Below are positions 14,756 through 24,374 of a stretch of 64,000 nucleotides of DNA, one piece after another. Source of the DNA: JAEUIT01 sp044220875 (GTDB lineage: Bacteria > Planctomycetota > Phycisphaerae > Phycisphaerales > SM1A02); NCBI GenBank assembly GCA_044220875.1, contig JBGAQH010000003.1, positions 1-64,000 of the forward strand. The letters run 5' to 3'. Under the pieces are notes generated by a model. It was not told the origin of the DNA and did not search any database. It saw only the letters and a list, made by a program, of their open reading frames with translations. Each line of letters begins with the position of its first letter. The stretch's first letter is position 1. Position numbers and translations under genes: made by a program.

Positions 14756-15790
14756 TCAGTAGACCCGCGTCTTGAGATCCTCGGCCGCGGTCGCCTGACG
14801 GTAGACCTTCGCCGGCGTGACGATGCGGCGCTCAAGCGGCTTCTTGTCCATGATCGCCTGCACCGCGTCGAAGAGCTGCGGCCCCAGCAGCGGACTGCAC
14901 TCGACGGTGCAGTTGAGTTCGCCCGCCACCATGGCCTCAAACGCGGCCTTCACGGCATCGACCGAGACGATCTTGATGTCGACGCCGGGCTTGAGGCCCG
15001 CGGCCTTGATCGCCTCGATGGCGCCGATGGCCATGTCGTCGTTGTGCGAATAGAGCGCCGTGATCGACTTCCCCTCGGGGCTCTTGAGGAATGTCTCCAT
15101 CACCTCGCGGCCCTTGGCTCGCGTGAACTCGCCCGACTGGCTCTTCACGATCGTGATGCCGGGGTGATCCTTGATCGCTTCCTCGAAGCCCTTCTTGCGG
15201 TCGATCGCCGGCGCGGATCCGGGCGTGCCCTGCAGTTCGGCGACGACGGCCTTGTCGCCGGTCGCCTCGATGAGCCACTTGCCGGCCTCGCGGCCCTCCT
15301 CGACGAAGTCGGCGCCGATGAAGGTCGCGAAGAGCGTGTCGTCACTCACCTCGACTGCGCGGTCGGTGAGGATGACCGGAATGCCGGCAGCCTTGATTTC
15401 CTTGAGGACCGGCTCCCAACCGGTCTCGACGACCGGCGAGAAGGCGATCACGTCCACCCCCTGGGCGATGAAGCTGTGCAGGGCCTTGAGCTGGTTCTCC
15501 TGCTTCTGCTGGGCATCGCTGAAGGTGAGCTCGATCCCGCGCTTCTCCGCTTCCCTGCGGATCGAGTCGGAGTTGGCCTTGCGCCAGTCGCTCTCGGCGC
15601 CGATCTGGGCGAAGCCGACGCGGATCGGCTTCGTCGCCGGCGTCGCGCTCCCTCCCGCGGCGGCCTGCGGACTGGGCTTCGGCGGCGTCGGTGCCGCGGC
15701 CTGCTGTCCCTTCGACGACGAGCCGTCGCAGGCGACGAGCAGGCTGGCGAGGGCGAACGCGAGAGTGAGAGCGGTGCGTCGAAGGGTCAT
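14756..15790 (-). CDS. Furanose-binding periplasmic lipoprotein, YtfQ-like
   Basis: 344 residues from ATG at 15790. Lipobox ASLLVACD around residue 21 predicts a membrane-anchored substrate-binding protein with a Pro/Ala-rich linker (about 25-55). From residue 58 the protein closely follows E. coli YtfQ: FAQIGAESDWRKANSD, DAQQKQENQLKAL, QGVDVIAFSPVVETGWEPVL, ELQGTPGSAPAIDRKKGF, SQSGEFTRAKGREVME and YSHNDDMAIGAIEAIKAAG. YtfQ selects the furanose forms of galactose and arabinose, which fits the neighbouring arabinofuranosidases exactly. Followed after three bases by the ATPase gene. Confidence 0.9.
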   Translation of the reverse strand: MTLRRTALTLAFALASLLVACDGSSSKGQQAAAPTPPKPSPQAAAGGSATPATKPIRVGFAQIGAESDWRKANSDSIRREAEKRGIELTFSDAQQKQENQLKALHSFIAQGVDVIAFSPVVETGWEPVLKEIKAAGIPVILTDRAVEVSDDTLFATFIGADFVEEGREAGKWLIEATGDKAVVAELQGTPGSAPAIDRKKGFEEAIKDHPGITIVKSQSGEFTRAKGREVMETFLKSPEGKSITALYSHNDDMAIGAIEAIKAAGLKPGVDIKIVSVDAVKAAFEAMVAGELNCTVECSPLLGPQLFDAVQAIMDKKPLERRIVTPAKVYRQATAAEDLKTRVY

Positions 15791-15842
15791 GGTGGTCACC
15801 GGAAAGAAACTGGTCTGAACGTTGCGTGCGAAGCGTACCGCG

Positions 15843-18305
15843 CTACCGGCCGGCCGCCGGCGCGTCGGCCTCGACTCGCCACTCGTGCACGCCGCCGGCC
15901 CACTCCTTGCGGGAGGTGACGACGATGCGCAGGCCCTCGGCGAGCGTTGGCTGGAACTCGCAGCGGTTGTAGCGGTCGCCGACGACCCCATAGCCGCTCG
16001 GGCTCTGAACCTCCGACCACGCTCCGCTGCGCTTGGCCTCCAGGCGCCACGACGCGGGGAGCCGACAGGCGCCGCGACCGGTGTCGTCGAACCAGTAGAC
16101 CTCGACGGCACGGACGCGCGTCGGTTCGGCGAACTCGTAGGTGATCGTCTCCTCGGTGCCCATGCGCGGCCACCAGTGGAGGAAGGGATGCTCGTGATCG
16201 CCCGAGGAGCTCGGCTCCAACTGATCGGAAAGGGCCGCAAGATCGCCGCCGAACGAACTGCTGGCCTTCGCGCGGTGGGCGATGGTCGGGGCCGGTGCGG
16301 GCTTCGCGGCCGCGGGGTCCTTCGCGATCCAGACCGCCATCGGTCCGGGCGTGCGATTCGCCCAGAGCGCATAGGGAATCGCGACGGCACGCATCGCCGC
16401 GCCGGTCGCGAGTCCGCCTTCGAGCGTGCGCTCGACGGAGCGCATGCTGCCGACGAGCGTCGGTGCGCCACCGAGCTCGGCGATCGGCGGACCGACCGTC
16501 CACGGCACGGAAGGATCGACGATCGCCCCAAGCGGCAGGTGGCCGCCGCTCTGGGCATTCGCGTTGTCGATCGACTCAAGGCAGTAGACGAAGGGGCCGC
16601 GCTCGAGGGCCATGCGCCCGCGGTCCGCGGCGACGCGCTCGTCGGCGGTGACGGTCATGATCGGCATGGAAAGCGTGAGGGTCACGGTGTCGCCGGCGTT
16701 CCAGGTCCGGTCGACCACGGCGTAGCCGCGCTCGGTCGCGAAGGTCGTCGCGACCCCGTTGACGAGGACGCGCACCGGCTCGCCCCGCGGCGCGGTCGCG
16801 CGATAGAGCTCGGGGTCGGCGTCGGCGCCGCGGGCCCACGCGGGAATCCGGATCCGCAGCGCGAAGGGCAGGGGAGTTGCCGGACGAAGCGTGAGCCGAA
16901 CGTCGCCGCCGAAGGGCATCGAGCCGCGGGACTCGAGCGCGACCGGCGCGCCGCCGACGGCGGTCTTCGCCGTGCCGCCGAGGAAGAGGTTCACGTAGAG
17001 GTCGCGCGGCCCCGTCGCGTATGCGAAGCCCGGCATCGAGGCGATGAATCGCACGACGTTCGGCGGACAGCAGGCGCAGTCAAACCAGGGCGAGCGCTGC
17101 CGGCCGGACGAGGCCTCGAGCGGATTCGGATAGAAGAACCGGTCGCCCGCGAGCGACCAGCCGGCGAGCATCCCGTTATGGAGCGTGCGCTCCAGCACGT
17201 CGACGTAGCGCGCGTCGCCGGTGGCGAGGAAGAGGCGCTGCGACCACTGCACGAACGCGATGGCGGCGCAGGTCTCGTTGTAGGCGCTGCCGTTGGCGAG
17301 CTCGAAGGGAATGCCGAATCCCTCGTTGTTCCCCTGGCTGCCGATGCCGCCGGTGAGGTACATCTTGCGGGCGACGATGTCGTTCCACACCGACTCGCTC
17401 GCGTCGAGATAGCGGCGGTCGCGGTCGAGGCGGGCGAGCTCGAGCATGCCCGACTGGAGATAGGCGAGCCGCACGGCGTGGCCGACCGCCTCGTGCTGCT
17501 CGAGCACCGGGGCGTGGTCCTGGGCGTAGTCGCCGTAGAGCGGCCGGCCGCGGTCCGCCCGGCCGCGGGTGTCGATGAAGAAGCGGAGCAGGTCGAGATA
17601 GCGCCGGTCGTGGGTCGCCTCGTGCAGCTTCGCGAGGCCGATCTCGACCTCGGGATGTCCGCAGGGGTGCTGGTTCCCCTTCGGTCCGAAGGTCGCGGCG
17701 ACGAGGTTGGCGTTGCGGATGGCGATGTCGAGGAGCTTCGTCGCGCCGGTCGCCTTCGCGTAGGCGACGCCGGCCTCATAGAGATGGCCCGCGCAGTAGA
17801 GCTCGTGGCCGCCGCCCATGTCCGACCAGCGCGGCGCACCGCCGGGCGGCATGTTGTCGGGATCGAGGATGGTGCGCGAGGTATAGAGATATCCGTCCGG
17901 CTCCTGGGCGGCGCCGATGAGGTCGATGATCGCGTCGCACCGGGACTTCAGGGCGGCGTCGGGCGCCGTCGCGAGCAGGTTGGCGCAGCCCTCGAGCGCC
18001 TTGTAGACGTCGGAGTCGTTGAAGAAGTAGCCGTGCATGCCGCCCTTCTGGGGGGCGTGCTCGGCCATGGCCTTCGCGGCCATCCGGAAGTTGGCGATGC
18101 GCCCGGTGCGCTCGCACTCGTCGAGGACATGCGGGGCGGTGACCGCGCGATTCGCCGCCAGCCGCGGCGACCAGAAGGGATCCTCGACGGTGACGTCGGC
18201 GAAGGGCACCGCACGGATCGCCTCGTCCGCGGCGCGGGCCGTCGCGCTCGGAAGAGGGAGAGCGCACAGCAGGGTGACGATGGCGGCGGCGATTCGGCAA
18301 GGCAT
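15843..18305 (-). CDS. GH127-type beta-L-arabinofuranosidase with C-terminal discoidin-like domain
   Basis: 820 residues, signal peptide 1-25. The alpha/alpha barrel of GH127 (formerly DUF1680) follows, with the zinc/thiolate site: YNETCAA (E344, C346) and FDCACCPPN (C410, C412, C413). In GH127 a cysteine held by zinc acts as nucleophile, so the active site looks intact. Beta-sandwich domains follow, and residues from about 690 (YEFAEPTRVRAVEVYWFDD to VHEWRVEA) look like an F5/8-type carbohydrate-binding domain. Expected to release L-arabinofuranose from beta-linked side chains outside the cytoplasm. It lies between a second GH127-like gene and the furanose importer, all on the minus strand. 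Confidence 0.88.
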   Translation of the reverse strand: MPCRIAAAIVTLLCALPLPSATARAADEAIRAVPFADVTVEDPFWSPRLAANRAVTAPHVLDECERTGRIANFRMAAKAMAEHAPQKGGMHGYFFNDSDVYKALEGCANLLATAPDAALKSRCDAIIDLIGAAQEPDGYLYTSRTILDPDNMPPGGAPRWSDMGGGHELYCAGHLYEAGVAYAKATGATKLLDIAIRNANLVAATFGPKGNQHPCGHPEVEIGLAKLHEATHDRRYLDLLRFFIDTRGRADRGRPLYGDYAQDHAPVLEQHEAVGHAVRLAYLQSGMLELARLDRDRRYLDASESVWNDIVARKMYLTGGIGSQGNNEGFGIPFELANGSAYNETCAAIAFVQWSQRLFLATGDARYVDVLERTLHNGMLAGWSLAGDRFFYPNPLEASSGRQRSPWFDCACCPPNVVRFIASMPGFAYATGPRDLYVNLFLGGTAKTAVGGAPVALESRGSMPFGGDVRLTLRPATPLPFALRIRIPAWARGADADPELYRATAPRGEPVRVLVNGVATTFATERGYAVVDRTWNAGDTVTLTLSMPIMTVTADERVAADRGRMALERGPFVYCLESIDNANAQSGGHLPLGAIVDPSVPWTVGPPIAELGGAPTLVGSMRSVERTLEGGLATGAAMRAVAIPYALWANRTPGPMAVWIAKDPAAAKPAPAPTIAHRAKASSSFGGDLAALSDQLEPSSSGDHEHPFLHWWPRMGTEETITYEFAEPTRVRAVEVYWFDDTGRGACRLPASWRLEAKRSGAWSEVQSPSGYGVVGDRYNRCEFQPTLAEGLRIVVTSRKEWAGGVHEWRVEADAPAAGR

Positions 18306-18334
18306 GGCGTGCTCGGAGATGCTGGGGGAATGAG

Positions 18335-18345
18335 CGAAGCGTTAG
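18335..18345 (+). repeat. Dispersed 11-mer CGAAGCGTTAG, copy b (at stop codon)
   Basis: Exact copy; on the minus strand its CTAACGCTTCG contains the TAA stop (18342-18344) of the upstream GH127-like gene. Preceded by ATGAG as in other copies. Confidence 0.75.
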
Positions 18346-20633
18346 GACCCGCGCAGCGTGCGGAGCCCGAAGATCCCGCCGGCGATCTCGCCGTTGGGGG
18401 CCGGTTCGATGCGGACCTCGATGGACCGCTTGCCGCGCGTCAGCTCGGGCGGAATGGCGTACTCGACCATCGGGAATCGGCCCTCGCCGTTGCCGACGAG
18501 GCGCTCGCTGGCGATGCGCACGCCGTCGACGAGGAGGTCGAAGACCCGGGCGCCGCCGTCGCGGTCGAAGTAGTTCACGCCGAGCGCCATCGGGACCTCG
18601 GGATCGACGTCGAGGCGATAGCGGATGCGGCCGCCGACGGTCGCGTCGCGCCAGCGCCGGCCGTTGACCTCGCCGGTGCGCGAGCGCTCGGCGTCGAGGG
18701 CATGGTTGCGCTCCGACGTCTCGTCGCCCGGCGCGACGCGATCGACGGTGCGGCGTTCGCGATCCCTGGTCGCGGCAAGCGCGGCCTCGTAGGCCTTCTG
18801 CCGCGATCCGCCGGGAGAACCGAAGGGCCAGTAGACGCCGTAGCGCTCGTCCACCACGCGCTCGAGCGGCAGGAACGTGCGGTCGCGGGGCATCCCCTCG
18901 GTGCGCCACGCGAGCGGTCCGGTCGCGTGAAGCCACGTCGCCGGGGCGAGCTTGTCGCCGGTGATCGGCGCGATCGGAAGATCGTCCGCGCCGCTCTCCT
19001 CGTCGACGATGCCCGCAAGGACGATCGGCCCGGAGAGAAGCGCGCCCAGCCCGGGATCGTCGGGCATCGTGATCACGCGAAGCGGCATCGGCAGTTCGAC
19101 GTGCACGCGATCGCCGGCGGCCCAGGTGCGGCGGATGTCGATCCAGCGTCCCGTTCCCGCGGGAACCTGAATCGGGGCGCCGTTGACCTCGACGCGCACG
19201 CCGTCGGTTGCCCACCACGGAGCGCGGAGGACAATCGCGAACTCGGTCGGGCGCTCGACCGAGTCGATCTCGATGGTTGATTCGCCGCGCTCGGGAAAGC
19301 CGGTCGTCTGATGCAGCTCGACGGCGCCGGCGCGCGTCGACGGCCAGCGGAGCGAACTCGGCACGAATTGGGCGACCACGAGATCGCCGCCGCGCTCGAG
19401 GTAAATGCCCTCGGCGAGTTGGGCATAGGCCTCGATGCCCGTGCCGTAGCAACAGGTCATCGTGTCGAAGGGCGTGCCGTGGTCCTTGCGCTGGCTGGTG
19501 AGGAGCGGCAGGGAGTAGATGAACATGCCCGTCGCCGGATGCTGGCTGACGGTGATGCCGTTGTGCAGGATGCGCTCGAGCTCGTCGGCGTAGCGAACGT
19601 CGCCGGTCCAGAGGAGGAGCGACCGGGTGATGCGCGACCAGTTGTAGCTCGTGCAGAACTCCTGCGTGGTCGCCGAGAGCGTGTTGGCGAGGCGACCGGG
19701 CGGCCCCCAATATTCGCCCGAGTTCGACCCGCCCGTGGCGTAGCTGTGGTCCTCGTGCAGGACCTTCCAGAACTGCTCGACGATCGAGCGGGCCCGCGCG
19801 TCGCCGGTCAGCTCGAAGGCCCGCGCCTGCCCCTCGATCTGGGCGAGGTGGGTGTTGGCGTGCAGCCCGGCGAGCGGATCCTCGCCGCGGGCGAGCGGGT
19901 CGAGGAACGCCCGCTTCTGGAAGCGCGAGGCGAGGGCGAGGTGACGCGGATCGTGCGTCGCGGCAAAGAGGTCGAGGAGCGCCTCGTGCATGCCGCCGAA
20001 CTCGTTGCCGAGCATGCGCTGCATGGCGGACTCGTCGAGCGCGGCGCACCGGCGCTCGATGCGCTCGGCGAGTCCTCGGGCGACCTCAAGCGCCTGCCCG
20101 TCGCCGGCGAGCTCGTGCATCGCCAGCAGTCCGGCGAGGAGCTTGTGCAGCGTGTAGTAGGGGGCCCACACGGCGCGGCCGGACTCGACGCGATCGAGGA
20201 ACTCCTCGGGGAACGCGCTGACATAGCCGTTTCCCAGGGCACGCTGGCAATCGGCGAGTCCCTGCACCACGGCTCGGGCGTTGGCCCGGATCGCGGCGTC
20301 GTCGACGTGGCGGAGGATGTGGGCGCAGGCCGAGAGATAGTGGCCGATCGAGTGGCCGCGGAGCTCGATGTCGGGCGACTCCCAGCCTCCCAGCGGCGCA
20401 CCCGGCGCTGGGAGCCCGGCGTTGTGGCGGAAGGTCCAGAGCAGCCGGTCCGGCTCGAACGAGGCGACGTAGCGGCGATTGGTCTCGAAGGCGTCGAGGA
20501 GCGGTCCCGGCGCGAGCCGCGCGGCGCCCTCGGGAAGCGCGTGCAGCGCCGCGGGCGGCGGCCGCTCGGCCGGCGGCGCGGCGAGCAGGGCGAGCAGGGC
20601 GAGCAGGGTGAGCGATGGAGGCGTGATGGGCAT
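18342..20633 (-). CDS. GH127/GH146-like beta-L-arabinofuranosidase
   Basis: 763 residues, first gene of the minus operon. The signal peptide contains a 9-bp DNA repeat coding LLALLALLA. The barrel carries the DUF1680 hallmarks: TLHKLLAGLLAMHELAG, EFCTSYNWSRITR (Glu-x-Cys) and MTCCYGTGIEAYA (adjacent cysteines), so the cysteine-zinc site is conserved. It differs clearly from the downstream GH127 and lacks its C-terminal discoidin-like domain. The last 100 residues are instead a beta-sandwich ending GGIFGLRTLRGS. Probably acts on a different arabinofuranosyl linkage; subfamily not decidable by eye. Its TAA stop lies inside the dispersed 11-mer. Confidence 0.85.
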   Translation of the reverse strand: MPITPPSLTLLALLALLAAPPAERPPPAALHALPEGAARLAPGPLLDAFETNRRYVASFEPDRLLWTFRHNAGLPAPGAPLGGWESPDIELRGHSIGHYLSACAHILRHVDDAAIRANARAVVQGLADCQRALGNGYVSAFPEEFLDRVESGRAVWAPYYTLHKLLAGLLAMHELAGDGQALEVARGLAERIERRCAALDESAMQRMLGNEFGGMHEALLDLFAATHDPRHLALASRFQKRAFLDPLARGEDPLAGLHANTHLAQIEGQARAFELTGDARARSIVEQFWKVLHEDHSYATGGSNSGEYWGPPGRLANTLSATTQEFCTSYNWSRITRSLLLWTGDVRYADELERILHNGITVSQHPATGMFIYSLPLLTSQRKDHGTPFDTMTCCYGTGIEAYAQLAEGIYLERGGDLVVAQFVPSSLRWPSTRAGAVELHQTTGFPERGESTIEIDSVERPTEFAIVLRAPWWATDGVRVEVNGAPIQVPAGTGRWIDIRRTWAAGDRVHVELPMPLRVITMPDDPGLGALLSGPIVLAGIVDEESGADDLPIAPITGDKLAPATWLHATGPLAWRTEGMPRDRTFLPLERVVDERYGVYWPFGSPGGSRQKAYEAALAATRDRERRTVDRVAPGDETSERNHALDAERSRTGEVNGRRWRDATVGGRIRYRLDVDPEVPMALGVNYFDRDGGARVFDLLVDGVRIASERLVGNGEGRFPMVEYAIPPELTRGKRSIEVRIEPAPNGEIAGGIFGLRTLRGS

Positions 20634-20664
20634 CGGCGGCGCGACTTACTACACTACGCTCAGA
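20634..20664. promoter_or_regulatory. Divergent promoter/operator of the arabinofuranose locus
   Basis: Only 31 bp separate the two divergent start codons. It contains an AT-rich stretch ACTTACTACACTACGCTCAG unlike the GC-rich surroundings, with ACTAC repeated twice head-to-tail. A TACACT hexamer (20650-20655) could be a -10 for the plus strand, implying a nearly leaderless ROK mRNA. It is a likely binding site for the ROK regulator. Confidence 0.4.
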
Positions 20665-21873
20665 ATGTACCAGCATCCCTCGCAGCTCCGGGTCGCGAAC
20701 GTCCGTCGGGCGTTCCGGACGCTGCTGGCCCGGGGGCCCTGCTCGCGCGCCGAGCTCGCCCGCCTCATCGGCCTCTCGCAGGTCACGGCGGGCAAGGTCG
20801 TCGACGGGATGCTCGACGCAGGCATCGTGCGGGAGATCGAGCAGCGCTCCGCGACGGAGGAGCGGCCGGCGATGGGGCGTCCTCCCCGCATGGTCGGACT
20901 GAGCTCGGCGATGCGATTGCCGGTCGTCGAGATCGGCGCCCGCGAAACGGTCGTGCGCGACGTCTCGCTCGCCGAGGCGGCGCGACCGGAGGTCGAGGGC
21001 GACCGCGGCGGATCGGAGGGCGCCGTGACCTTCGCGACGCCGCGTTCGCTCGCGGCGTTCATGGCCGAATTGGCGCGGGCCAGGACGAAGGTGCCGACCA
21101 CGAAGCTCGCGCGTCGGCCCCGGGCGCTCCTCGTGAGCGTGCCAGGCGTGCTGGCGGCGGACGAGGACGACGGGGGAAGCAACATCCTCTTCTCCCCCAA
21201 TCTCCGCTGGAGCAACGGTCGCGAGCTCCTCGCCCGCATGGGCCGGGCCTTTCGGGCCCGCGTCTGTGCGGTGCAGGAGATCCAGGCACTCGCCCTTGGC
21301 CACATCGCCGCCGGCGCCGCGCCCGACTCCTTCGTTCTCGTCGACTTCGACGATGGCGTCGGCGGCGCCATCGTCACCGGCGGCCGGCTCCTGCACGGGC
21401 CGCTTCCGCTCTGCGGCGAGATCGGCCATACGGCGGTGTACGGCAACCGCCGGCGCTGCGGCTGCGGCGCCGTCGGATGCCTCGAGACGCTCGTCTCGCG
21501 CGGCGGCGTCCTCACGAGCTATCGCGCTCGGCGACGGCGGCCGCGGGCGCGATGGTCGGAGTGCGCCGATCACATCGCCTCCCGCGGCGTCGAGTCCTGG
21601 CTCGAGCCCTCGATCGAGGCCGCCGCGACGGTGATCGCCGGAGCGCTCAATCTCACCGGCGCGACCGATCTCGTCCTCACCGGGGAACTTCCCGCCCTCC
21701 ACCCCGGCGTTCTCGTTGCATTCGAGCGCCGCGTGCAGGAGCATGCCCTCGTCGGTCGCTTCGCGCGGCTCCAGTGCCGATGCGCGCCGCGCCGCCGGGC
21801 CCTGGGACTCGTGGCGGCGGCGGCCGACCGCGTACTGCTGCCCGAGCCCGCGATGCCCACGGCCGCGCCCTAA
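20665..21873 (+). CDS. ROK family transcriptional regulator
   Basis: 402 residues from ATG at 20665. Residues 10-65 form a winged helix-turn-helix (SRAELARLIGLSQVTAGKVVDGML). The rest is a ROK domain with FVLVDFDDGVGGAIVTGG and the zinc-binding cluster CGCGAVGCLE near 270. The catalytic Asp region of ROK kinases is altered (VQEIQALAL instead of NDAN-type), so it should be a regulator rather than a kinase. Its position between the divergent arms and next to araB makes it the probable repressor of the arabinofuranose genes, released by an intracellular sugar. The TAA stop lies in the dispersed 11-mer. Confidence 0.85.
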   Translation: MYQHPSQLRVANVRRAFRTLLARGPCSRAELARLIGLSQVTAGKVVDGMLDAGIVREIEQRSATEERPAMGRPPRMVGLSSAMRLPVVEIGARETVVRDVSLAEAARPEVEGDRGGSEGAVTFATPRSLAAFMAELARARTKVPTTKLARRPRALLVSVPGVLAADEDDGGSNILFSPNLRWSNGRELLARMGRAFRARVCAVQEIQALALGHIAAGAAPDSFVLVDFDDGVGGAIVTGGRLLHGPLPLCGEIGHTAVYGNRRRCGCGAVGCLETLVSRGGVLTSYRARRRRPRARWSECADHIASRGVESWLEPSIEAAATVIAGALNLTGATDLVLTGELPALHPGVLVAFERRVQEHALVGRFARLQCRCAPRRRALGLVAAAADRVLLPEPAMPTAAP

Positions 21874-21880
21874 CGCTTCG
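21870..21880 (-). repeat. Dispersed 11-mer CGAAGCGTTAG, copy c (at stop codon)
   Basis: Exact copy in the opposite orientation to the others. Its TAA (21871-21873) is the stop codon of the ROK regulator. Confidence 0.75.
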
Positions 21881-21900
21881 TTCACCACGTCACCTCCACC

Positions 21901-23625
21901 ATGACCCCCACGACCACCACCTCCCGATTCGCGATTGGCGTCGACTACGGCACGAGCTCGGTGCGGGCCATGGTCGTCGACGTCGACACCGGCGAGGAGA
22001 TCGCGATCGGCACGTGGAACTACGCCCACGGCCGCGACGGCGTGATCCTCGACGAGCGCGAGCCCGATCTCGCCCGCCAGCATCCGGCCGACTACGGCGA
22101 GGGCTTCCGCCGCTCCGTCGGCGAGGCGGTCATGCGGGCCCGCGCGACGCCGCGATTCGCGCCGGATCGCGTCGTCGGCATCGGCATCGACACCACGGGA
22201 TCGACGCCGCTGCCGGTGGACGGCGACGGCGTGGCCCTTGCCCTCCGCGACCGATTCGCCGGCAACCCCGCCGCGATGGCCTGGCTCTGGAAGGACCACA
22301 CCGCGCACGCCGAGGCCGCGGAGATCACCGACGCGATTCGCCGCGCCGGATTGCCCTACCTCGACACCTGCGGCGGCACCTACTCCTCGGAGTGGTTCTG
22401 GTCGAAGATCCTCCGCTGCGAGCGCACGCAGCCCGACGTGGCCGCCGAGGCCCATGCGTGGGTCGAACTCTGCGACTACGTGCCGGCGCTCATCACCGGC
22501 ACCGCCGATCCGCAGCGCATGGCGCGGAGCATCTGTGCCGCGGGCCACAAGGCGATGTACCACCCGCGATGGAACGGCCTGCCGAGCGCGTCGTTCCTCA
22601 AAGCGCTCTCACCGGGCCTCTCGCGCGTTCGCGAGCGCTCCGCGGAGCGGGCACTGCCGGCGCACCGCGCCGTCGGCGGGCTCCTGCCGACGTGGGCCCA
22701 CGACGTCGGCCTGCCCGCGGGCGTTCCCGTGGCGGTCGGCGCCTTCGATGCCCACATGGGCGCGGTCGGTGCGGGCATCGGTCCCGGCACGCTGGTGAAG
22801 ATCATGGGCACGAGCACCTGCGACTGCATGGTCGCTCCCCTTCATGATGGATTTGCCGATGGGGCTGACGGCGGACTCGACATGCCGGGCGTCTGCGGGA
22901 TCGTGCCGGAGAGCGTCCTTCCCGGGATGCTCGGCATCGAGGCGGGTCAGTCGGCGGTCGGCGACATCTTCGACTGGTATGCGAATCGCATTGCGGTCGG
23001 CGCCGCGGGCACGGCCGCGGAGCGGCACGCGGCGCTCACCGCCGACGCGGCGCGACTTCGCCCGGGCGAGAGCGGACTCGTGGCCCTCGACTGGCACAAC
23101 GGCAACAGGACGGTGCTGGTCGATCCCCGGCTGAGCGGACTCATCCTCGGGCAGTCGCTGCACACCACGAACGCCGAGATCTACCGGGCCCTGATCGAGG
23201 CGACGGCGTTCGGGGCGCTCACGATCATCCGGCGCATCGAGGAGTGCGGCGTGCCCGTGCGCGACATCATCGCCTGCGGCGGGCTCGCGGAACGCAATCC
23301 GCTGCTCATGCAGATCTACGCCGACGTCTGCGGCCGACCGATCGCGGTGAGCCGCTCGCCCCAGACCTGCGCGCTCGGCGCCGCGATCTTCGGCGCGGTC
23401 GCCGGCAAGGCCCACGCCGACGTTCCGTCCGCGCAACGGGCGATGACCGGCATCCGCGGGAAGCGCTACGAGCCCGATCCGGCACGGCACGCGACCTACC
23501 GGTCGCTCTACGCGATCTACCGGTCGCTGCACGACGCGTTCGGGGCGACGACGCCCGATGTCCCGCTGCATCGGACGATGAAGGACCTGCTGGCGATCCG
23601 CGATGCGGCGAGGAGTCGACCGTGA
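21901..23625 (+). CDS. araB: Ribulokinase
   Basis: 574 residues. FGGY kinase fold with ribulokinase-specific features: FAIGVDYGTSSVRAMVVDV at the N-terminus, DTTGSTPLPVDGDG, WLWKDHTAHAEA, YSSEWFWSKI, IMGTSTCDCMV, PGMLGIEAGQSAVGDIFDWY and LDWHNGNRTVLVDPRLSG. These match AraB (phosphorylates L-ribulose to L-ribulose 5-phosphate) throughout, and its length is typical. It follows the ROK regulator by 27 bp and its stop overlaps the GTG of araD, so regulator, kinase and epimerase form one transcript. Confidence 0.95.
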   Translation: MTPTTTTSRFAIGVDYGTSSVRAMVVDVDTGEEIAIGTWNYAHGRDGVILDEREPDLARQHPADYGEGFRRSVGEAVMRARATPRFAPDRVVGIGIDTTGSTPLPVDGDGVALALRDRFAGNPAAMAWLWKDHTAHAEAAEITDAIRRAGLPYLDTCGGTYSSEWFWSKILRCERTQPDVAAEAHAWVELCDYVPALITGTADPQRMARSICAAGHKAMYHPRWNGLPSASFLKALSPGLSRVRERSAERALPAHRAVGGLLPTWAHDVGLPAGVPVAVGAFDAHMGAVGAGIGPGTLVKIMGTSTCDCMVAPLHDGFADGADGGLDMPGVCGIVPESVLPGMLGIEAGQSAVGDIFDWYANRIAVGAAGTAAERHAALTADAARLRPGESGLVALDWHNGNRTVLVDPRLSGLILGQSLHTTNAEIYRALIEATAFGALTIIRRIEECGVPVRDIIACGGLAERNPLLMQIYADVCGRPIAVSRSPQTCALGAAIFGAVAGKAHADVPSAQRAMTGIRGKRYEPDPARHATYRSLYAIYRSLHDAFGATTPDVPLHRTMKDLLAIRDAARSRP

Positions 23626-24338
23626 GCGTTCTCACCGATCATCGGCGGCTGCGCGAGGAGGTCTGCGCCGCGAACCGCGCCCTCGCCGAGGCGAACCTCG
23701 CACCGCTCACCTGGGGCAACGTCAGCGCCATCGGTCCGGGCCGTGACGTCATCGCGATCAAGCCGAGCGGCGTGGCGTACGCCTCGCTCACCCCCGACGA
23801 CATCCCGCTCGTCGGTCTCGACGGCCGGCGCATCGCCGGAACGCTGCGTCCGTCGACCGACACGCTCACCCATTGCGCGCTCTATCGCGCCTGGCCCCAC
23901 GTCGGCGGCATCACACACACCCACAGCGCCCACGCAACGATGTTTGCTCAGGCCCGGCGGGCGATTCCCTGCCTGGGCACGACGCACGCCGATCACTTCG
24001 CGGGCGAGATTCCGGTGACGCGGCAGCTCTCGCCCGAGGAGGTCGCGGCTGGCTATGAGGCGGCGACGGGGGCGGTGATCATCGAGCGCTTCGCCGGTCG
24101 CGATCCGCGGGCCGTGCCGGGCGTGCTTGTCGCCGGCCACGCCCCGTTCACCTGGGGGGCCACGGCGCGGGCATCGCTCGAGAACGCCATCGCCCTCGAG
24201 GCGATCGCCCACATCGCCCACGGCACGATCGCCCTGAACGAGCCGTTGGGCACCGCGCAGCCGCTCGAGGCCCACATCCTCGCCAAGCACCGCGAGCGGA
24301 AGCACGGGGCGGGCGCGTACTACGGACAGGGCACCTAA
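23622..24338 (+). CDS. araD: L-ribulose-5-phosphate 4-epimerase
   Basis: 238 residues, GTG start overlapping the araB stop (GTGA). Class II aldolase/adducin fold: LTWGNVSAI near 28, IKPSGVAYASLTPDDIP, RPSTDTLTHCALYR, the zinc ligands HTHSAHAT (about 98-104) and GHAPFTWGATA. This pattern and length are those of AraD/SgaE/UlaF epimerases. With araB adjacent, L-ribulose 5-phosphate to D-xylulose 5-phosphate is the expected reaction. Ends with TAA in the CTAAC context discussed in the findings. Confidence 0.93.
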   Translation: MSVLTDHRRLREEVCAANRALAEANLAPLTWGNVSAIGPGRDVIAIKPSGVAYASLTPDDIPLVGLDGRRIAGTLRPSTDTLTHCALYRAWPHVGGITHTHSAHATMFAQARRAIPCLGTTHADHFAGEIPVTRQLSPEEVAAGYEAATGAVIIERFAGRDPRAVPGVLVAGHAPFTWGATARASLENAIALEAIAHIAHGTIALNEPLGTAQPLEAHILAKHRERKHGAGAYYGQGT

Positions 24339-24374
24339 CACGACGGACGGATCGGGCACCCGAAGGAGAGTCGC

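Noticed and set aside
16295..16840. Arg-rich frames on both strands within the GH127 gene
   Set aside because: Shadows of the GH127 frame without start signals or similarity.
12530..22847. Very long plus-strand open frames of over 1,000 codons (12530-15919, 15822-19280, 19311-22847)
   Set aside because: They are antisense to recognisable transporter and GH127 genes, are Arg/Ala/Gly-rich without motifs, and reflect the high GC content.
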